The notes: generated from the letters alone by a model not told the origin. A DNA stretch of 64,000 nucleotides from Cysteiniphilum litorale (GCF_003428165.1 NZ_QLIQ01000005.1:1-64000); one strand, 5' to 3'. Positions 1 to 8,899 are shown, counted from the stretch's first letter. Made by a program: numbers and translations.

Positions 1-2
1 AT

Positions 3-77
3 TGCCTCTGTCAAGAAACTGCTAACCATCTTGCAACTAAAATAGGGGATAAAGTAGAAATTGTTATACATACATAA
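3..77 (+). CDS. 3' end of an unidentified gene, cut by window edge
   Basis: An open frame enters from the left edge and ends with TAA at 75-77. About 24 codons are visible, ending in GDKVEIVIHT. The piece is too short to assign. It converges on the broken helicase remnant on the other strand. The call rests only on the open frame and its protein-like composition, so it could be chance. Confidence 0.2.
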   Translation, partial: CLCQETANHLATKIGDKVEIVIHT

Positions 78-1570
78 TAGGCAAAATAATGTGGCTCAAA
101 TCAGGCAATTTAATTTGGCTCGTTACACTGTAATACTCAATACGCTCGGATAAGCGTGTTAAGCGGTTATTCTGTGTGACATTTCTTACAGCCATACCAA
201 TGGCCTTAGCCTCGCCTAGAAGAACCACTAGCTTCTTGCCACGTGTGACGCCAGTGTATAACAGATTTCTCTGTAATAACATGTAATGTTGCATAGCTAC
301 AGGGATAATAACTACTGGATATTCAGACCCCTGTGATTTATGAATGGACGTTGCATAAGCCAGATCAAGCTCATCCAGCTCATTAAAGTCATAAACGACT
401 TCAACTCCCTCAAAATCCACCGTTACTTCAAGCTCAACATGATCTACTTTGCGAATTAATCCTAGATCACCGTTAAAAACCTCTTTGTCGTAGTTGTTAA
501 CGGTTTGCACAACCTTATCACCCATGCCAAACGTCCAGCCAAACTTGGTAATACTTGCCATAGGTTCTGGGTTGAGTAATTTCTGCAATTCGATGTTTAA
601 TGATTTAACGCCCAAACCACCGCGATTCATCAATCACTAAAAGATCAGTTTGCAAGGGATTTTCATCATTATGATTAAAGCTACCCTCTTTAGGGTTAAA
701 TTCTAAAAGACGATGAATAGTTTTGGCTTCAAGCCCAGTACTTTCGGACAAACGTTTAGCTGCTCTACCTGTAGGTGCACACAAGGAAACAGAGGCTTTT
801 TTTGCACGTATAATACGGATAATACTGTTTACCACAGTGGTCTTGCCAACACCGGGACCGCCTGTAATACAAGCCACTTTGCTGTTAACTGCCATACCAA
901 CAGCATCTTTTTGTGAGGCAGATAGTTTTAAATGTGTGACCGTTTCCACCCACTTAAGTGCCTCAGGGATATTGATATCACGCCAGGGGCGCTCTGCATC
1001 TAAAAGACGGTTAATATGTCTTGCAACACCAACTTCTGCATAATAAAGCCAGTTAACATACAAACAGGGCTTGTCTTTGATTTCATCAGGAATCAGCTTT
1101 TCATCCTCAATTTCTGCGGCAATCGCCTCAATAATAATATGCTCAGGAATATCCAGCATTTCAACTGATTTACGAATCAACTCATCTTTAAAAATAGCGC
1201 AGTGCCCTTCGGTATTCATCTCTTGAATGACATGGACAACACCCGCTCTGGCTCTAATGATTGATTGAGAACCAATACCGAGCTTTGAAGCAAGATCATC
1301 AGCGGTTTTAAAGCCAATGCCGTGAATATCATTTGCCAGACGATAGGGATTTTTGGTGATTTTATCGATCGAGTCATCACCATAGGTTTTATAAATACGT
1401 GTTGCGCGTGAAGTCCCGATGCCATGAGATTGTAAAAACACCATGATTTCTCGCACTGCTTTTTGTTCATCCCAGGCAGAAGTGATTTTAGCAACACGCT
1501 TAGAACCAATGCCCTCAAGCTCAAGCAGCTTTTCAGGGGTCTGCTCAATCACATCAAATAGTAGAATATA
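64..1570 (-). pseudogene. Broken RecD2/TraA-type helicase (5'-truncated, internal deletion and frameshift)
   Basis: Two frames read as one RecD2-family superfamily-1 DNA helicase. The upstream piece (1570-605) has helix-hairpin-helix repeats (LLELEGIGSKRV, NPYRLANDIHGIGFKTAD), Walker A (GGPGVGKTT), the APTGRAAKRL motif and the start of Walker B (LLVIDES). It then diverges into SRWFGR and stops. The downstream piece (633-64) resumes in another frame with the C-terminal UvrD-like core (GDKVVQTVNNYDKEVFNGD, YATSIHKSQGSEYPVVI, LLYTGVTRGKK). Roughly 120-150 residues between Walker B and GDKV, including motif III and later, are missing. The OB-fold N-terminus expected in RecD2 is also gone: the frame is closed by TAA at 1571-1573 just before LFDVIEQTPE. 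I infer a dead gene. Each half could be translated, but neither would be an active helicase. Confidence 0.8.
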
Positions 1571-1697
1571 TTATAATTTTTTATACATCACGTAAAGTTG
1601 GAAGATTTTTACATTAACTACGTACAAAAGTACATATTTGACATTTAGATATTTGAATAGTACACTTGTACTTAATAAAATCTTTGAGAATATTAAT

Positions 1698-2093
1698 TTG
1701 AAACTAATTGCCGACACATCAGTTATCATTGCAGTAATAACAAGTGAACATACAAAATCACAATTACTTGAATTAACATCTGGATATGAGTTGTATGCTC
1801 CTGCATCTATTCATTGGGAAATTGGCAATGCCATATCTGCAATGTATAAAAGGAAAAGCATTGGTAATAGAGATGGCTGTTTTATACTAAGCGAATACTC
1901 AAAAATACCAATCTCAACTGTTGGTATTAATATAGCAGAAGCATTAAGGATAGCCTATAACTTCAATATGTACGCTTATGATGCTTACATGCTTCAATGT
2001 GCTATTGAACAAAAAGCTGAACTCATCACACTTGATAAAAAATTAGTCGAAATTTCAAAAAAAATGAATATCAAAACAATTGAGGTAAATTAA
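1698..2093 (+). CDS. PIN-domain ribonuclease toxin (VapC-like)
   Basis: Small PIN-domain protein of the VapC type, expected to be a Mg-dependent endoribonuclease toxin. The PIN acidic residues are visible: Asp in LIADTSVIIAV near the start, Glu in IHWEIGNAI, Asp in YAYDAYML and Asp in LITLDKKL. Translation from TTG at 1698 gives the usual PIN layout, with the first beta strand at the N-terminus. An in-frame ATG at 1638 would add 20 AT-rich residues with no domain meaning. The stop is one base before the antitoxin ATG, so the two genes are coupled. The toxin gene comes first, the reverse of most vapBC loci. Family is clear; exact start and RNA target are not. Confidence 0.8.
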   Translation: MKLIADTSVIIAVITSEHTKSQLLELTSGYELYAPASIHWEIGNAISAMYKRKSIGNRDGCFILSEYSKIPISTVGINIAEALRIAYNFNMYAYDAYMLQCAIEQKAELITLDKKLVEISKKMNIKTIEVN

Positions 2094-2094
2094 G

Positions 2095-2322
2095 ATGAAA
2101 GCATATAGCACCAGTGAATTTAGATCACACCTTGCAGAAGCACTAAAAATAGCTAAATCAGACGGCATTGTTAAAATATATAACAAGCGAGGCGATGAAT
2201 TTACACTAACCCCATTGAAAAAGACAACTTCGCCATTTGTAAACGTCAATACCATTAATTTGAAAAATATTGATACTAAAGAAATTTTAGCTGCTATTAA
2301 TGAAAGTCGAGAGCATCGTTAA
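2095..2322 (+). CDS. Phd/YefM-like antitoxin
   Basis: A 75-residue protein beginning MKAYSTSEFRSHLAEALKIA, the N-terminal DNA-binding fold typical of Phd/YefM antitoxins. It is followed by a strand pair (VKIYNKRGDEFTLTPL) and a probably disordered tail (after residue 45) that would wrap the toxin. It lies 1 nt after the PIN toxin gene, with a GAGG-type ribosome site inside the toxin's last codons. Expected role: neutralise the toxin and repress the shared promoter, stabilising the plasmid. Pairing with the toxin is inferred from adjacency. Confidence 0.75.
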   Translation: MKAYSTSEFRSHLAEALKIAKSDGIVKIYNKRGDEFTLTPLKKTTSPFVNVNTINLKNIDTKEILAAINESREHR

Positions 2323-2484
2323 AAATTCAATTTTTCATAACTGTAGTCGTCAACCCATGTAATTATTCAAAATTTAGCTTTGATTTATAACACGGAAACT
2401 TTACACATACACAAGCTTATAACTTCGTTGTTACAGAAAATTTAAAAAATGGGTAGTCAAACGATGGTTTCAATACACAACTTT

Positions 2485-2715
2485 TTATGGTGCTCTGCCC
2501 TTTTCATCGACGCTATCAATTCTTCTGACTAATTCCTTAACCGCTATTTTGACCATTGCGGTATTACCTGATTGTTTTGCTTGTCTGTAACATCGCGCTA
2601 TTACTTCAATCAAACCAGTGTCTGACAACTTTTGTTCGCTGCCTACACTATCGAGCAACAATTGATAGTCACGCTCACGTTTGGCTTTCATTCTTTGGGT
2701 GCTTGATTTGGACAT
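2485..2715 (-). CDS. Small conserved protein, possible regulator (copy A)
   Basis: Unrecognised 76-residue basic protein starting MSKSSTQRMKAKRERDYQ. It is clearly a paralogue of the gene at 31052-31282: both share KRERDYxLLLDSxGSE, the block SDTGLIEVI and a C-terminal KELxxRI helix. The start at 2715 is favoured because AGAGGA lies 10-12 nt upstream; an in-frame ATG at 2742 would place the start inside the palindrome. A perfect palindrome (2738-2748) sits just upstream and a related one precedes the paralogue, suggesting autoregulation. A DNA-binding role is inference from size, charge and operator. No domain is recognised. Confidence 0.6.
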   Translation of the reverse strand: MSKSSTQRMKAKRERDYQLLLDSVGSEQKLSDTGLIEVIARCYRQAKQSGNTAMVKIAVKELVRRIDSVDEKGRAP

Positions 2716-2737
2716 ATAATTTTTATCCTCTTTCATC

Positions 2738-2748
2738 GTCACTGTGAC
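2738..2748. promoter_or_regulatory. Palindromic candidate operator, copy A
   Basis: Perfect inverted repeat GTCACTGTGAC, 22 nt upstream of the start of the small gene reading left. The same motif, with outer TCGT/ACGA arms, occurs at 31299-31313 upstream of its paralogue. Conservation of both motif and position suggests the binding site of the encoded protein or of a shared regulator. Confidence 0.5.
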
Positions 2749-2835
2749 ATGATATAAATGTTAAAGAAAAAATTCTCAATATCAATAATAATTTTGTTGA
2801 AAATTACTATTACGCAAAAATTGAAATATTATAAT

Positions 2836-2863
2836 TTGACTTTCAACGAATTTATGTTAAATT
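2836..2863 (+). promoter_or_regulatory. Candidate promoter of the parA operon
   Basis: TTGACT (2836-2841) and TAAATT (2858-2863) separated by 16 nt resemble a sigma-70 promoter, 31 nt before the parA start, in an AT-rich leader. Assigned by eye only. Confidence 0.35.
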
Positions 2864-2894
2864 CTAAATATGTGTTAAAACAAAGGATTTTACA

Positions 2895-3860
2895 ATGCAC
2901 TTAAAACTTGCTCAACTCTCTGAAATAACAGGAATAAAAAGACATACTTTAAATGCTAGACTTAATAATTTATACAATAAAAATGAACTCCACAGGACGG
3001 CAGGGAACCAAATATTATTAACCCCTGAACAATCAAAAAATTTAATACATGATAAATTATGTTTTGAAGAAGGAAAAATAATATACATCGGTAATTTAAA
3101 AGGTGGTGTAGGAAAAACAACATTATCATTTTTGCTAGCAGACACTCTAAGTTCAATAGGAATAAAAACATGTATGATTGACTTAGATGTACAAGCAAAT
3201 CTAACCAATCAATTTACTACAATACCACCTAATCAGCCTGTTTTTTATGACATTATACATGGAGCTAAAAAAGTTCATGAATGCATCGTTAATATAAGAA
3301 CTCACTTAGACCTAATCCCCTCATCTCTTAAAAATAGTTTAATTGAAAAAGAGTTGGCATTACAATCACCAAAGCATTATCTGACTTGGTTCAACAAGCT
3401 ATGCTTAAAATACTTAAGAAGTAATTATGATGTAATAATAGTTGATACACCACCAAGTCTTACTACACTAAATTCAGTATTCTCTCTATCTCTAACTGAC
3501 TTCGATAACATTATCATCCCTGTTAATCCTGAAGAATTTTCAATAATGGGAGTCCAAATGTTTCTTGAAGATATTAATGACATTAGATCATCATATGAGG
3601 TCAAAAAAGATCCAAGTATTACCATTATGATGAACCGATTTTTTCAAAATCAAAAAACAAACCTAGAAATACTTTTGAAAATGGGAAATCTCTTTGGACA
3701 ATCGTTATCTGAAAGTGTTATTAAGGACAGTGCCAAGCTTCGTGAAATGATTAATGAAAAATTATCAATATCTGAAGTTAAAAAAGGAAAGGATGTATAT
3801 GAAACTGTCCGAGACTTATTAGTTGAGTTAAATATACTAGCACGGATCAACGAGGACTAA
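2895..3860 (+). CDS. parA: ParA-family partition ATPase with N-terminal HTH
   Basis: P-loop ATPase of the ParA/Soj family, which positions plasmid copies on the nucleoid before division. The N-terminal 50 residues (LAQLSEITGIKRHTLNARLNNL) look like a winged-HTH operator-binding domain, as in the long plasmid ParAs that repress their own operon. The deviant Walker A is KGGVGKTT (about residues 70-77), with A' at MIDLDVQANLT and Walker B at VIIVDTPPSL. Length (321 aa) suits this class. The RBS AAAGGA lies 8 nt before ATG. The next gene begins 4 nt after the stop, so that gene probably encodes the partner. No classical ParB is visible, so the centromere-binding partner is uncertain. Confidence 0.88.
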   Translation: MHLKLAQLSEITGIKRHTLNARLNNLYNKNELHRTAGNQILLTPEQSKNLIHDKLCFEEGKIIYIGNLKGGVGKTTLSFLLADTLSSIGIKTCMIDLDVQANLTNQFTTIPPNQPVFYDIIHGAKKVHECIVNIRTHLDLIPSSLKNSLIEKELALQSPKHYLTWFNKLCLKYLRSNYDVIIVDTPPSLTTLNSVFSLSLTDFDNIIIPVNPEEFSIMGVQMFLEDINDIRSSYEVKKDPSITIMMNRFFQNQKTNLEILLKMGNLFGQSLSESVIKDSAKLREMINEKLSISEVKKGKDVYETVRDLLVELNILARINED

Positions 3861-3864
3861 TGGT

Positions 3865-5484
3865 ATGTCACTTAAGCTTCAAGATTTATTGAAAACAGCA
3901 AAAAGCAAAGGATATTTAGCTAAAGATGATCAAACTTCAAAAGAATCAGTTGTAAAGCCATGGCAATCAGGAAATCTTAATCCTTTAAACAATGCAGATA
4001 CAATACCGACACAAAAGGTAAACAATACAGATACAATACCGACACAAAAGGTAAACAATGCAGACACAATACCGACACAAAAGGTAAACAATGCAGACAC
4101 AATGCCGACACAAAAGGTAAACAATGCAGACACAATACCGACACAAAAGGTAAACAATGCAGACACAATACCGACACAAAAGCTAAACAATGCAGACACA
4201 ATGCCGACACAAAAGGTAAACAATGCAGACACAATACCGACACAAAAGCTAAACAATGCAGATACAATACCGACACAAAAGGTAAACAATGCAGACACAA
4301 TACCGACACAAAAGGTAAACAATGCAGACACAATACCGACACAAAAGGTAAACAATGCAGACACAATACCGACACAAAAGGTAAACAATGCAGACACAAT
4401 GTCGACGCAAGGAATTTCATATTTTAAACTAGTCGGTGGTCAAAAAGAGATTGTTGAATGGATATATGAGAATATCAAAACTAATAAGCAAAAATACACC
4501 AGTAGGCTAGCATTTCAAGACATCGTATCTAATGTAAACATTACTTCAAACAGTGTTAAAACAACAGTTCATCGGTTACTGAAAAAATTAGTTTTGCTTA
4601 AAGTAGATGAAAAGCGTGGAAGAAATGGTTGGATGATATTTTCATTAAATGATTCTGTTTATAAAGAACTAGAGTTACTGGATAAAGGTACACAATCATC
4701 TAACCAGAAAGATAAAAAGTCTCTATATAATAGTAATACTACTAATACTATAAACAAATATAGTAGCGACACAGAAGAACAAAAACCAACCAATACCCAG
4801 AATGATCAGTTAATCGAACTAATCAAACAGCAAAATGATAAAATAGCCGAACTCCAAAAACAATTTTTACAACAGGCTGCACAAGTTCAACCTGAAATAA
4901 AAAACGTCACTGTGATAGAGCCAACCGAAAACAACACCCTTGAATCAGACAATGACGACTGGGCTAACCTTGATTTTTCATCATTAACTGAATTTGGATT
5001 TACCAAGCGTCATGTTACCCAGATTAAAAACTTTAATAAAAACTTAGATGCTGATAACCAACTAACTGTCGATAGCGTCCAAGAGTCTATTGAGCATTAT
5101 GCTTGGGCTTTACAAAACCGTTTAGAGGAAATGGCAAGCTATGCTCCTGCTAATAATCGCTTACGTGGATTGATAGGGGTGCTGAAAAAGGGTGGCAACT
5201 GGACGGAAGCTAATTACAAATCACCTGAAGATTTAGCGTTTGAAGCGTCATTGAAAGCAAAAGAAGAACGCTTACTTAAACTTAAAGAGCAAAAAGAGCG
5301 TGTATTTAACATTGAATTTGAACTCTGGCGTGAATCTTTAACTGCAACTGAACTTACTGACATTGAGGAAAATGGCGAACTTCAAGGCAAGATGCCACCC
5401 TCAGCTTTCAAGAATAAGGGTGACAACAAGCACTATGTAGCCGCGTTGAAAACGTACTTTAAAAACAACGTCTACAAGGGATAA
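3865..5484 (+). CDS. Repeat-containing HTH/coiled-coil protein, plasmid maintenance (possible Rep or ParB analogue)
   Basis: 539 residues, not recognised as a whole. Order: a short basic N-terminus; twelve exact-length 11-residue repeats of consensus NADTIPTQKVN plus one partial (residues 42-182); a winged-helix-like segment (about 190-270: LAFQDIVSNVNITSNSVKTTVHRLLKKL, then RGRNGWMIF); a low-complexity linker; a coiled coil (LIELIKQQNDKIAELQKQFLQQ); and a basic helical C-terminal domain with KAKEERLLKLKEQKERV. It sits 4 nt after parA and 4 nt before the DUF2786 gene, with dnaB next. I infer a DNA-binding maintenance protein, either the replication initiator or the centromere-binding partner of ParA. 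The sequence does not decide between them. Confidence 0.6.
   Translation: MSLKLQDLLKTAKSKGYLAKDDQTSKESVVKPWQSGNLNPLNNADTIPTQKVNNTDTIPTQKVNNADTIPTQKVNNADTMPTQKVNNADTIPTQKVNNADTIPTQKLNNADTMPTQKVNNADTIPTQKLNNADTIPTQKVNNADTIPTQKVNNADTIPTQKVNNADTIPTQKVNNADTMSTQGISYFKLVGGQKEIVEWIYENIKTNKQKYTSRLAFQDIVSNVNITSNSVKTTVHRLLKKLVLLKVDEKRGRNGWMIFSLNDSVYKELELLDKGTQSSNQKDKKSLYNSNTTNTINKYSSDTEEQKPTNTQNDQLIELIKQQNDKIAELQKQFLQQAAQVQPEIKNVTVIEPTENNTLESDNDDWANLDFSSLTEFGFTKRHVTQIKNFNKNLDADNQLTVDSVQESIEHYAWALQNRLEEMASYAPANNRLRGLIGVLKKGGNWTEANYKSPEDLAFEASLKAKEERLLKLKEQKERVFNIEFELWRESLTATELTDIEENGELQGKMPPSAFKNKGDNKHYVAALKTYFKNNVYKG
3988..4410 (+). repeat. Tandem 33-bp repeat array inside a coding region (12 full copies + partial)
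   Basis: Twelve head-to-tail 33-bp units cover 3988-4383, with a thirteenth degenerate partial unit to about 4410. Differences between copies are confined to a few positions (GAT/GAC, ATA/ATG, GTA/CTA, GCA/ACA). The unit is a multiple of three, so copy number can change without a frameshift. Near-identity at silent positions implies recent expansion or selection on the DNA itself, for example as iterons or a centromere beside parA. Confidence 0.95.
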
Positions 5485-5488
5485 TAGT

Positions 5489-6295
5489 ATGACAAATGAT
5501 AAAATAAATCAAACTGAGAAAACTGACAAAACTAACAAATTAGACAAATTAGACAAACAAAAAGACAAAATCAGAAAATTGCTTGAATTATCCTTATCAG
5601 ATAATGAAAACGAAGCCAGTATTGCTTTAAAACAAGCGATGTCATTGATGAACGCGCATAATATTACTAAAGATGAAGTGTATGGGCAAAATATGGCAAA
5701 TAAAATCATTACAACACCTTATTACCGTATCCCTGATTGGTATGTAACGCTACATAATACGATGGCAAAGGTATCAGGCTGCTTTTCTGTGTATTGCAAT
5801 GGTGATTCTTATGATGATACATTTGGCTATATTCAAATAACAGGACGACAACGTGACGTTGATAATGCGGAATATTTAATTGTTTTTCTAAGTCGAGAGA
5901 TTGAGAAAAGCGTAAATCAATATAAAGCTCAGTTGAAAAAAAGAAACATTAAAACGCAAATTGCATCACGAGTAAAAGCCTATCGTATGGGTTTTATCAG
6001 CAAAATTTATAACAAGATGTATGAATGTCAAAACCAGTTTTTCAGTCGTGCCAATACTGAAAACGAAACAGATCAATCAAAAGGCAGTGAGATTATTTGT
6101 ATTGATATAGCATCAAGAATTAATGATGCTAGAACTTACTATACCAATGTTTTAGGTCAGACATTTTACAGGGCATCTTCTCAAGCAAGGTATTTAAACA
6201 ACTCAATGAATGACGGCTCAAAGGCAGCCGAACAGTTATCAATTAATCAGGCAGTGAATCAGCAAGAATCAATCAAAGGGTTGGGGATATTATGA
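5489..6295 (+). CDS. DUF2786-domain protein
   Basis: 268 residues. After a lysine/aspartate-rich leader, residues 24-65 match the DUF2786 pattern (IRKLLELSLSDNENEASIAL, then KQAMSLMNAHNIT). The rest (about 75-215) resembles the domain often attached to DUF2786 in phage and plasmid proteins (ITGRQRDVDNAEYL, RVKAYRMGFISKIY). Function of the family is unknown; such genes are common on phages and plasmids. The RBS AGGGAT precedes ATG at normal spacing. The stop overlaps the dnaB start by 4 nt, so co-translation with the replicative helicase is likely. Confidence 0.75.
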   Translation: MTNDKINQTEKTDKTNKLDKLDKQKDKIRKLLELSLSDNENEASIALKQAMSLMNAHNITKDEVYGQNMANKIITTPYYRIPDWYVTLHNTMAKVSGCFSVYCNGDSYDDTFGYIQITGRQRDVDNAEYLIVFLSREIEKSVNQYKAQLKKRNIKTQIASRVKAYRMGFISKIYNKMYECQNQFFSRANTENETDQSKGSEIICIDIASRINDARTYYTNVLGQTFYRASSQARYLNNSMNDGSKAAEQLSINQAVNQQESIKGLGIL

Positions 6296-7650
6296 TGAAC
6301 ACCAATCCAGTTAATACTAATAAGCTTAATAATGACAGCTCATTATCAGCCGAAAGATCAGTGATTGGCTCATTGATCTTAGATAACGATGTCTATGACC
6401 GTATTAGTGATATATTAACACCACAGGATTTTTTCACCCCTGCACACAAGATTGTCTATCAACATATTCAAAAAATGGCAAACGAGGGTAGGGCATACGA
6501 TTTAGTCACACTTTTTGATTCCTTGCAAAGTGAAGACTTAGGTGAGTTAGCAGGGGGATTACATTACTTAGCTGAAATCGCAAAAGATACACCCACGACA
6601 GTTAATGCTAAAGCCTACGCTGAGATTGTCAGAAACAAAGCCATTAAACGCAAACTGTCCAAAGCACTGCTTGAAGCTAATGAGATGTTACAGGGGCAAG
6701 GCTTATCTGAGGAAGATGTTTTAGATAAAGTTGAGCAAGCGGTTTTAATGGTACGTCAAGATATAGACAGTGGTGATAATGATTTTATTTCGGCTAAGGC
6801 AGTGATTCCACAAATCATTGATTACCTTGATGAGCTTTCTGATAGTGATGGTTTAGCAGGTCTACCAACTGGCTTTATTGATTTAGATAATAAGCTATGC
6901 GGCTTACGTGAAGAACAACTGATTATTGTCGCAGGTCGTCCGGCAATGGGTAAAACAACCTTTGCGATGAATATAGCTGAAGCGGTGTTAACACAAACAG
7001 ATAAATCGGTTTTAGTGTTTTCAATGGAAATGTCAGCTAAGGATATTATGATGCGTATGGCATCATCATTAGGAATGTTGCCATTTTCAAGAATACGATC
7101 AGCACAACTAGAAGATGACGACTGGGCTAAATTAACCTTGGCATTTACCAAAGTGGAAAACATGAAATTATCGATTGTTGATAAAGCAGCGTTGACACCA
7201 ACAGAAGTAAAACACAAGGCACGCAAATTCAAACGTGAAAATCCAGACTTAGGTTTGATCGTGATTGATTACTTGCAACTTATGCAAAGCCCTGCGTATC
7301 AAAATAACCGTAACCTTGAAATATCCAACATATCAGGGCAGTTAAAAGCGTTAGCCAAAGAACTTAAAGTACCTGTGATCGCTTTGTCTCAATTGAATCG
7401 TGGTGTTGAAGATCGTGCAATTAAAAAACCGATGATGCGTGATTTAAGGGATTCAGGAAGTATTGAGCAAGATGCTGATGTGATTATGTTTGTCCATCGT
7501 GAGGAAGTGTATAAGCCTGATGATTCAGAGTTAAAAGGCTTAGCAGATATTGTAATTGGCAAGCAAAGAAATGGTGAAATAGGTGATGTTGGCTTGATGT
7601 TTAGAGGTGAATTTTGTAAGTTTGCTAATAGAGAGTATAGGTTTTATTAG
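6292..7650 (+). CDS. dnaB: Replicative DNA helicase, DnaB family
   Basis: RecA-fold hexameric helicase that unwinds the fork in the 5'-3' direction. The N-terminal DnaB domain (SAERSVIGSLILDNDVYDRI, AHKIVYQHI) occupies about residues 15-120. The C-terminal ATPase has Walker A GRPAMGKTTFAM (about 219-230), the FSMEMS motif, Walker B LIVIDYLQLM, the QLNRGVEDR segment and the DLRDSGSIEQDADVI motif. The length of 452 aa is normal. As last gene of the parA operon it is likely the element's own replicative helicase rather than the chromosomal copy. It converges on a minus-strand gene 24 nt away, with no clear terminator between. Confidence 0.95.
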   Translation: MMNTNPVNTNKLNNDSSLSAERSVIGSLILDNDVYDRISDILTPQDFFTPAHKIVYQHIQKMANEGRAYDLVTLFDSLQSEDLGELAGGLHYLAEIAKDTPTTVNAKAYAEIVRNKAIKRKLSKALLEANEMLQGQGLSEEDVLDKVEQAVLMVRQDIDSGDNDFISAKAVIPQIIDYLDELSDSDGLAGLPTGFIDLDNKLCGLREEQLIIVAGRPAMGKTTFAMNIAEAVLTQTDKSVLVFSMEMSAKDIMMRMASSLGMLPFSRIRSAQLEDDDWAKLTLAFTKVENMKLSIVDKAALTPTEVKHKARKFKRENPDLGLIVIDYLQLMQSPAYQNNRNLEISNISGQLKALAKELKVPVIALSQLNRGVEDRAIKKPMMRDLRDSGSIEQDADVIMFVHREEVYKPDDSELKGLADIVIGKQRNGEIGDVGLMFRGEFCKFANREYRFY

Positions 7651-7674
7651 GAGATAGAAAAAACTGGTCATATT

Positions 7675-8352
7675 TCATGAACTCATATACTTATTTGAGC
7701 GGGATGATTTTTTATAAAAAGAAATAAAAATTTGCACCAGTAAAGCATATATTACGACTAAAATCATATTTAAGAAAAGTCCTGTGAATATTTTTTCCCA
7801 CTGATCATCAAAGGATTTTAACATTTGATGATCAAGGATTATATTATGAGTAATAAGAATAATCGATACAGAGAAAATGGTAGATACTGCAAAATTTTTA
7901 ATTTTCTTTAATAAAGTTGTAAAAATGATTACTTCAACAATAGCTGTAACCAATGAAGCGATTATCCCATTATGCCATAATTTAGGGAGTTGTACCGCAA
8001 TGTGATTGATAGCAAGAGTATTATGTAAATCTTCGATATCATTTGCTGTAAAGTTAGGTATTATCGTTTGACTAGCAAAATATATGACATAAGAAAATAT
8101 ACCATCACATAAAGTAGCTGTAATAATAACTATAATTGCTATATATCTTCCTTTCATAAATGCAATCATATCTGATAATGCATATGTTGAAGAAAATATA
8201 GTTGACGATGCCATCGACATAAATGAATGACCAAAAAATGATATTTCTATAGTCCTGAAAAACAATGGATCACAAGCTAGTTTTAGCGTCATATACAAAA
8301 GTAATGTTAAAATATAGTAAAATTCTTTCGATTTTGATAATATTTTAATCAT
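7675..8352 (-). CDS. Unknown polytopic membrane protein
   Basis: 225 residues with about five or six hydrophobic helices (for example YYILTLLLYMTL, IIVIITATLCDGIFSYVIYF, ASLVTAIVEVIIF, FAVSTIFSVSIILI and FLNMILVVIYALLVQIF). No family recognised. The ATG follows the stop of the upstream minus-strand gene by 1 nt, so it is translated as the last gene of a three-gene unit under the XRE-like regulator. Confidence 0.55.
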   Translation of the reverse strand: MIKILSKSKEFYYILTLLLYMTLKLACDPLFFRTIEISFFGHSFMSMASSTIFSSTYALSDMIAFMKGRYIAIIVIITATLCDGIFSYVIYFASQTIIPNFTANDIEDLHNTLAINHIAVQLPKLWHNGIIASLVTAIVEVIIFTTLLKKIKNFAVSTIFSVSIILITHNIILDHQMLKSFDDQWEKIFTGLFLNMILVVIYALLVQIFISFYKKSSRSNKYMSS

Positions 8353-8353
8353 A

Positions 8354-8896
8354 TTATTTAATTACTCTCAATTTTGGTGATATATTTGGGTTTACTTTTA
8401 ACTGGCGCTTCATTGCGTTTAAAATAGTTATATAGTCATTATTATCTAATTTTGCAAATATATGTTTATTTGATATTATTTCTAACCAATGACTATTTTC
8501 TGATATACCATTAGCAACAACCATGAAATGATCTGGTGAGTTTGATTTTTTCAGAAATACCTGACAGTTATCATGCGGTTCATTCAATAAAATATATCTT
8601 ATGATATTTATCAATTGATCTTTATCGAGAGCATAAATATTTCTTGAGGTTATAAAATCAATTATATTGTACTCGTTAATTTCATCAAAAACTTTATGTT
8701 TTATAATATTTATACCATCAACTTCATCAAAGTAGATAGAGCTTTCTTTTAATTGAAAAGAAAGTAGCTTCAGCGATAATTTATGAAGCATGAGTCCAAA
8801 TATACTCATAAAATATCGATAGCCATCCAAGATAGTCTTGGCTTTATGATTGTTAACAGATTTGTTCAATTTACACCCCAATACATTATTTGACAA
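8354..8896 (-). CDS. Hypothetical protein, middle gene of the regulator unit
   Basis: Up to 180 residues, soluble, not recognised. The segment FLKKSNSPDHFMVVANGISE and the alternation of charged and hydrophobic residues look like a real globular protein. The start is uncertain: TTG at 8896 opens the frame, while a TTG at 8869 has GGGGTG 5 nt upstream. It lies between an XRE-like regulator gene and a membrane-protein gene, suggesting a small regulated stress or exclusion unit (inference). Confidence 0.45.
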   Translation of the reverse strand: MSNNVLGCKLNKSVNNHKAKTILDGYRYFMSIFGLMLHKLSLKLLSFQLKESSIYFDEVDGINIIKHKVFDEINEYNIIDFITSRNIYALDKDQLINIIRYILLNEPHDNCQVFLKKSNSPDHFMVVANGISENSHWLEIISNKHIFAKLDNNDYITILNAMKRQLKVNPNISPKLRVIK

Positions 8897-8899
8897 AAG

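Noticed and set aside
2321-2335. AAAAATT-C-AATTTTT hairpin after the antitoxin as terminator
   Set aside because: The stem is AT-only and would be very weak. AT-rich palindromes are expected at this base composition.
3988-4410. CRISPR array
   Set aside because: The repeats are directly contiguous with no spacers, lie inside an open reading frame, and no cas genes are present.
3930-4420. Long minus-strand frames with Cys-rich tandem repeats (SALFTFCVGIV-like, CLHCLPFVSVL-like)
   Set aside because: They are antisense images of the 33-bp repeat array; every frame stays open because the unit is a multiple of three. No RBS or separate context.
3865-5484. Call as a typical ParB
   Set aside because: No ParB/Srx nuclease-like motif (GxRR) or KorB-type HTH pattern is visible; only an HTH-like segment and coiled coil.
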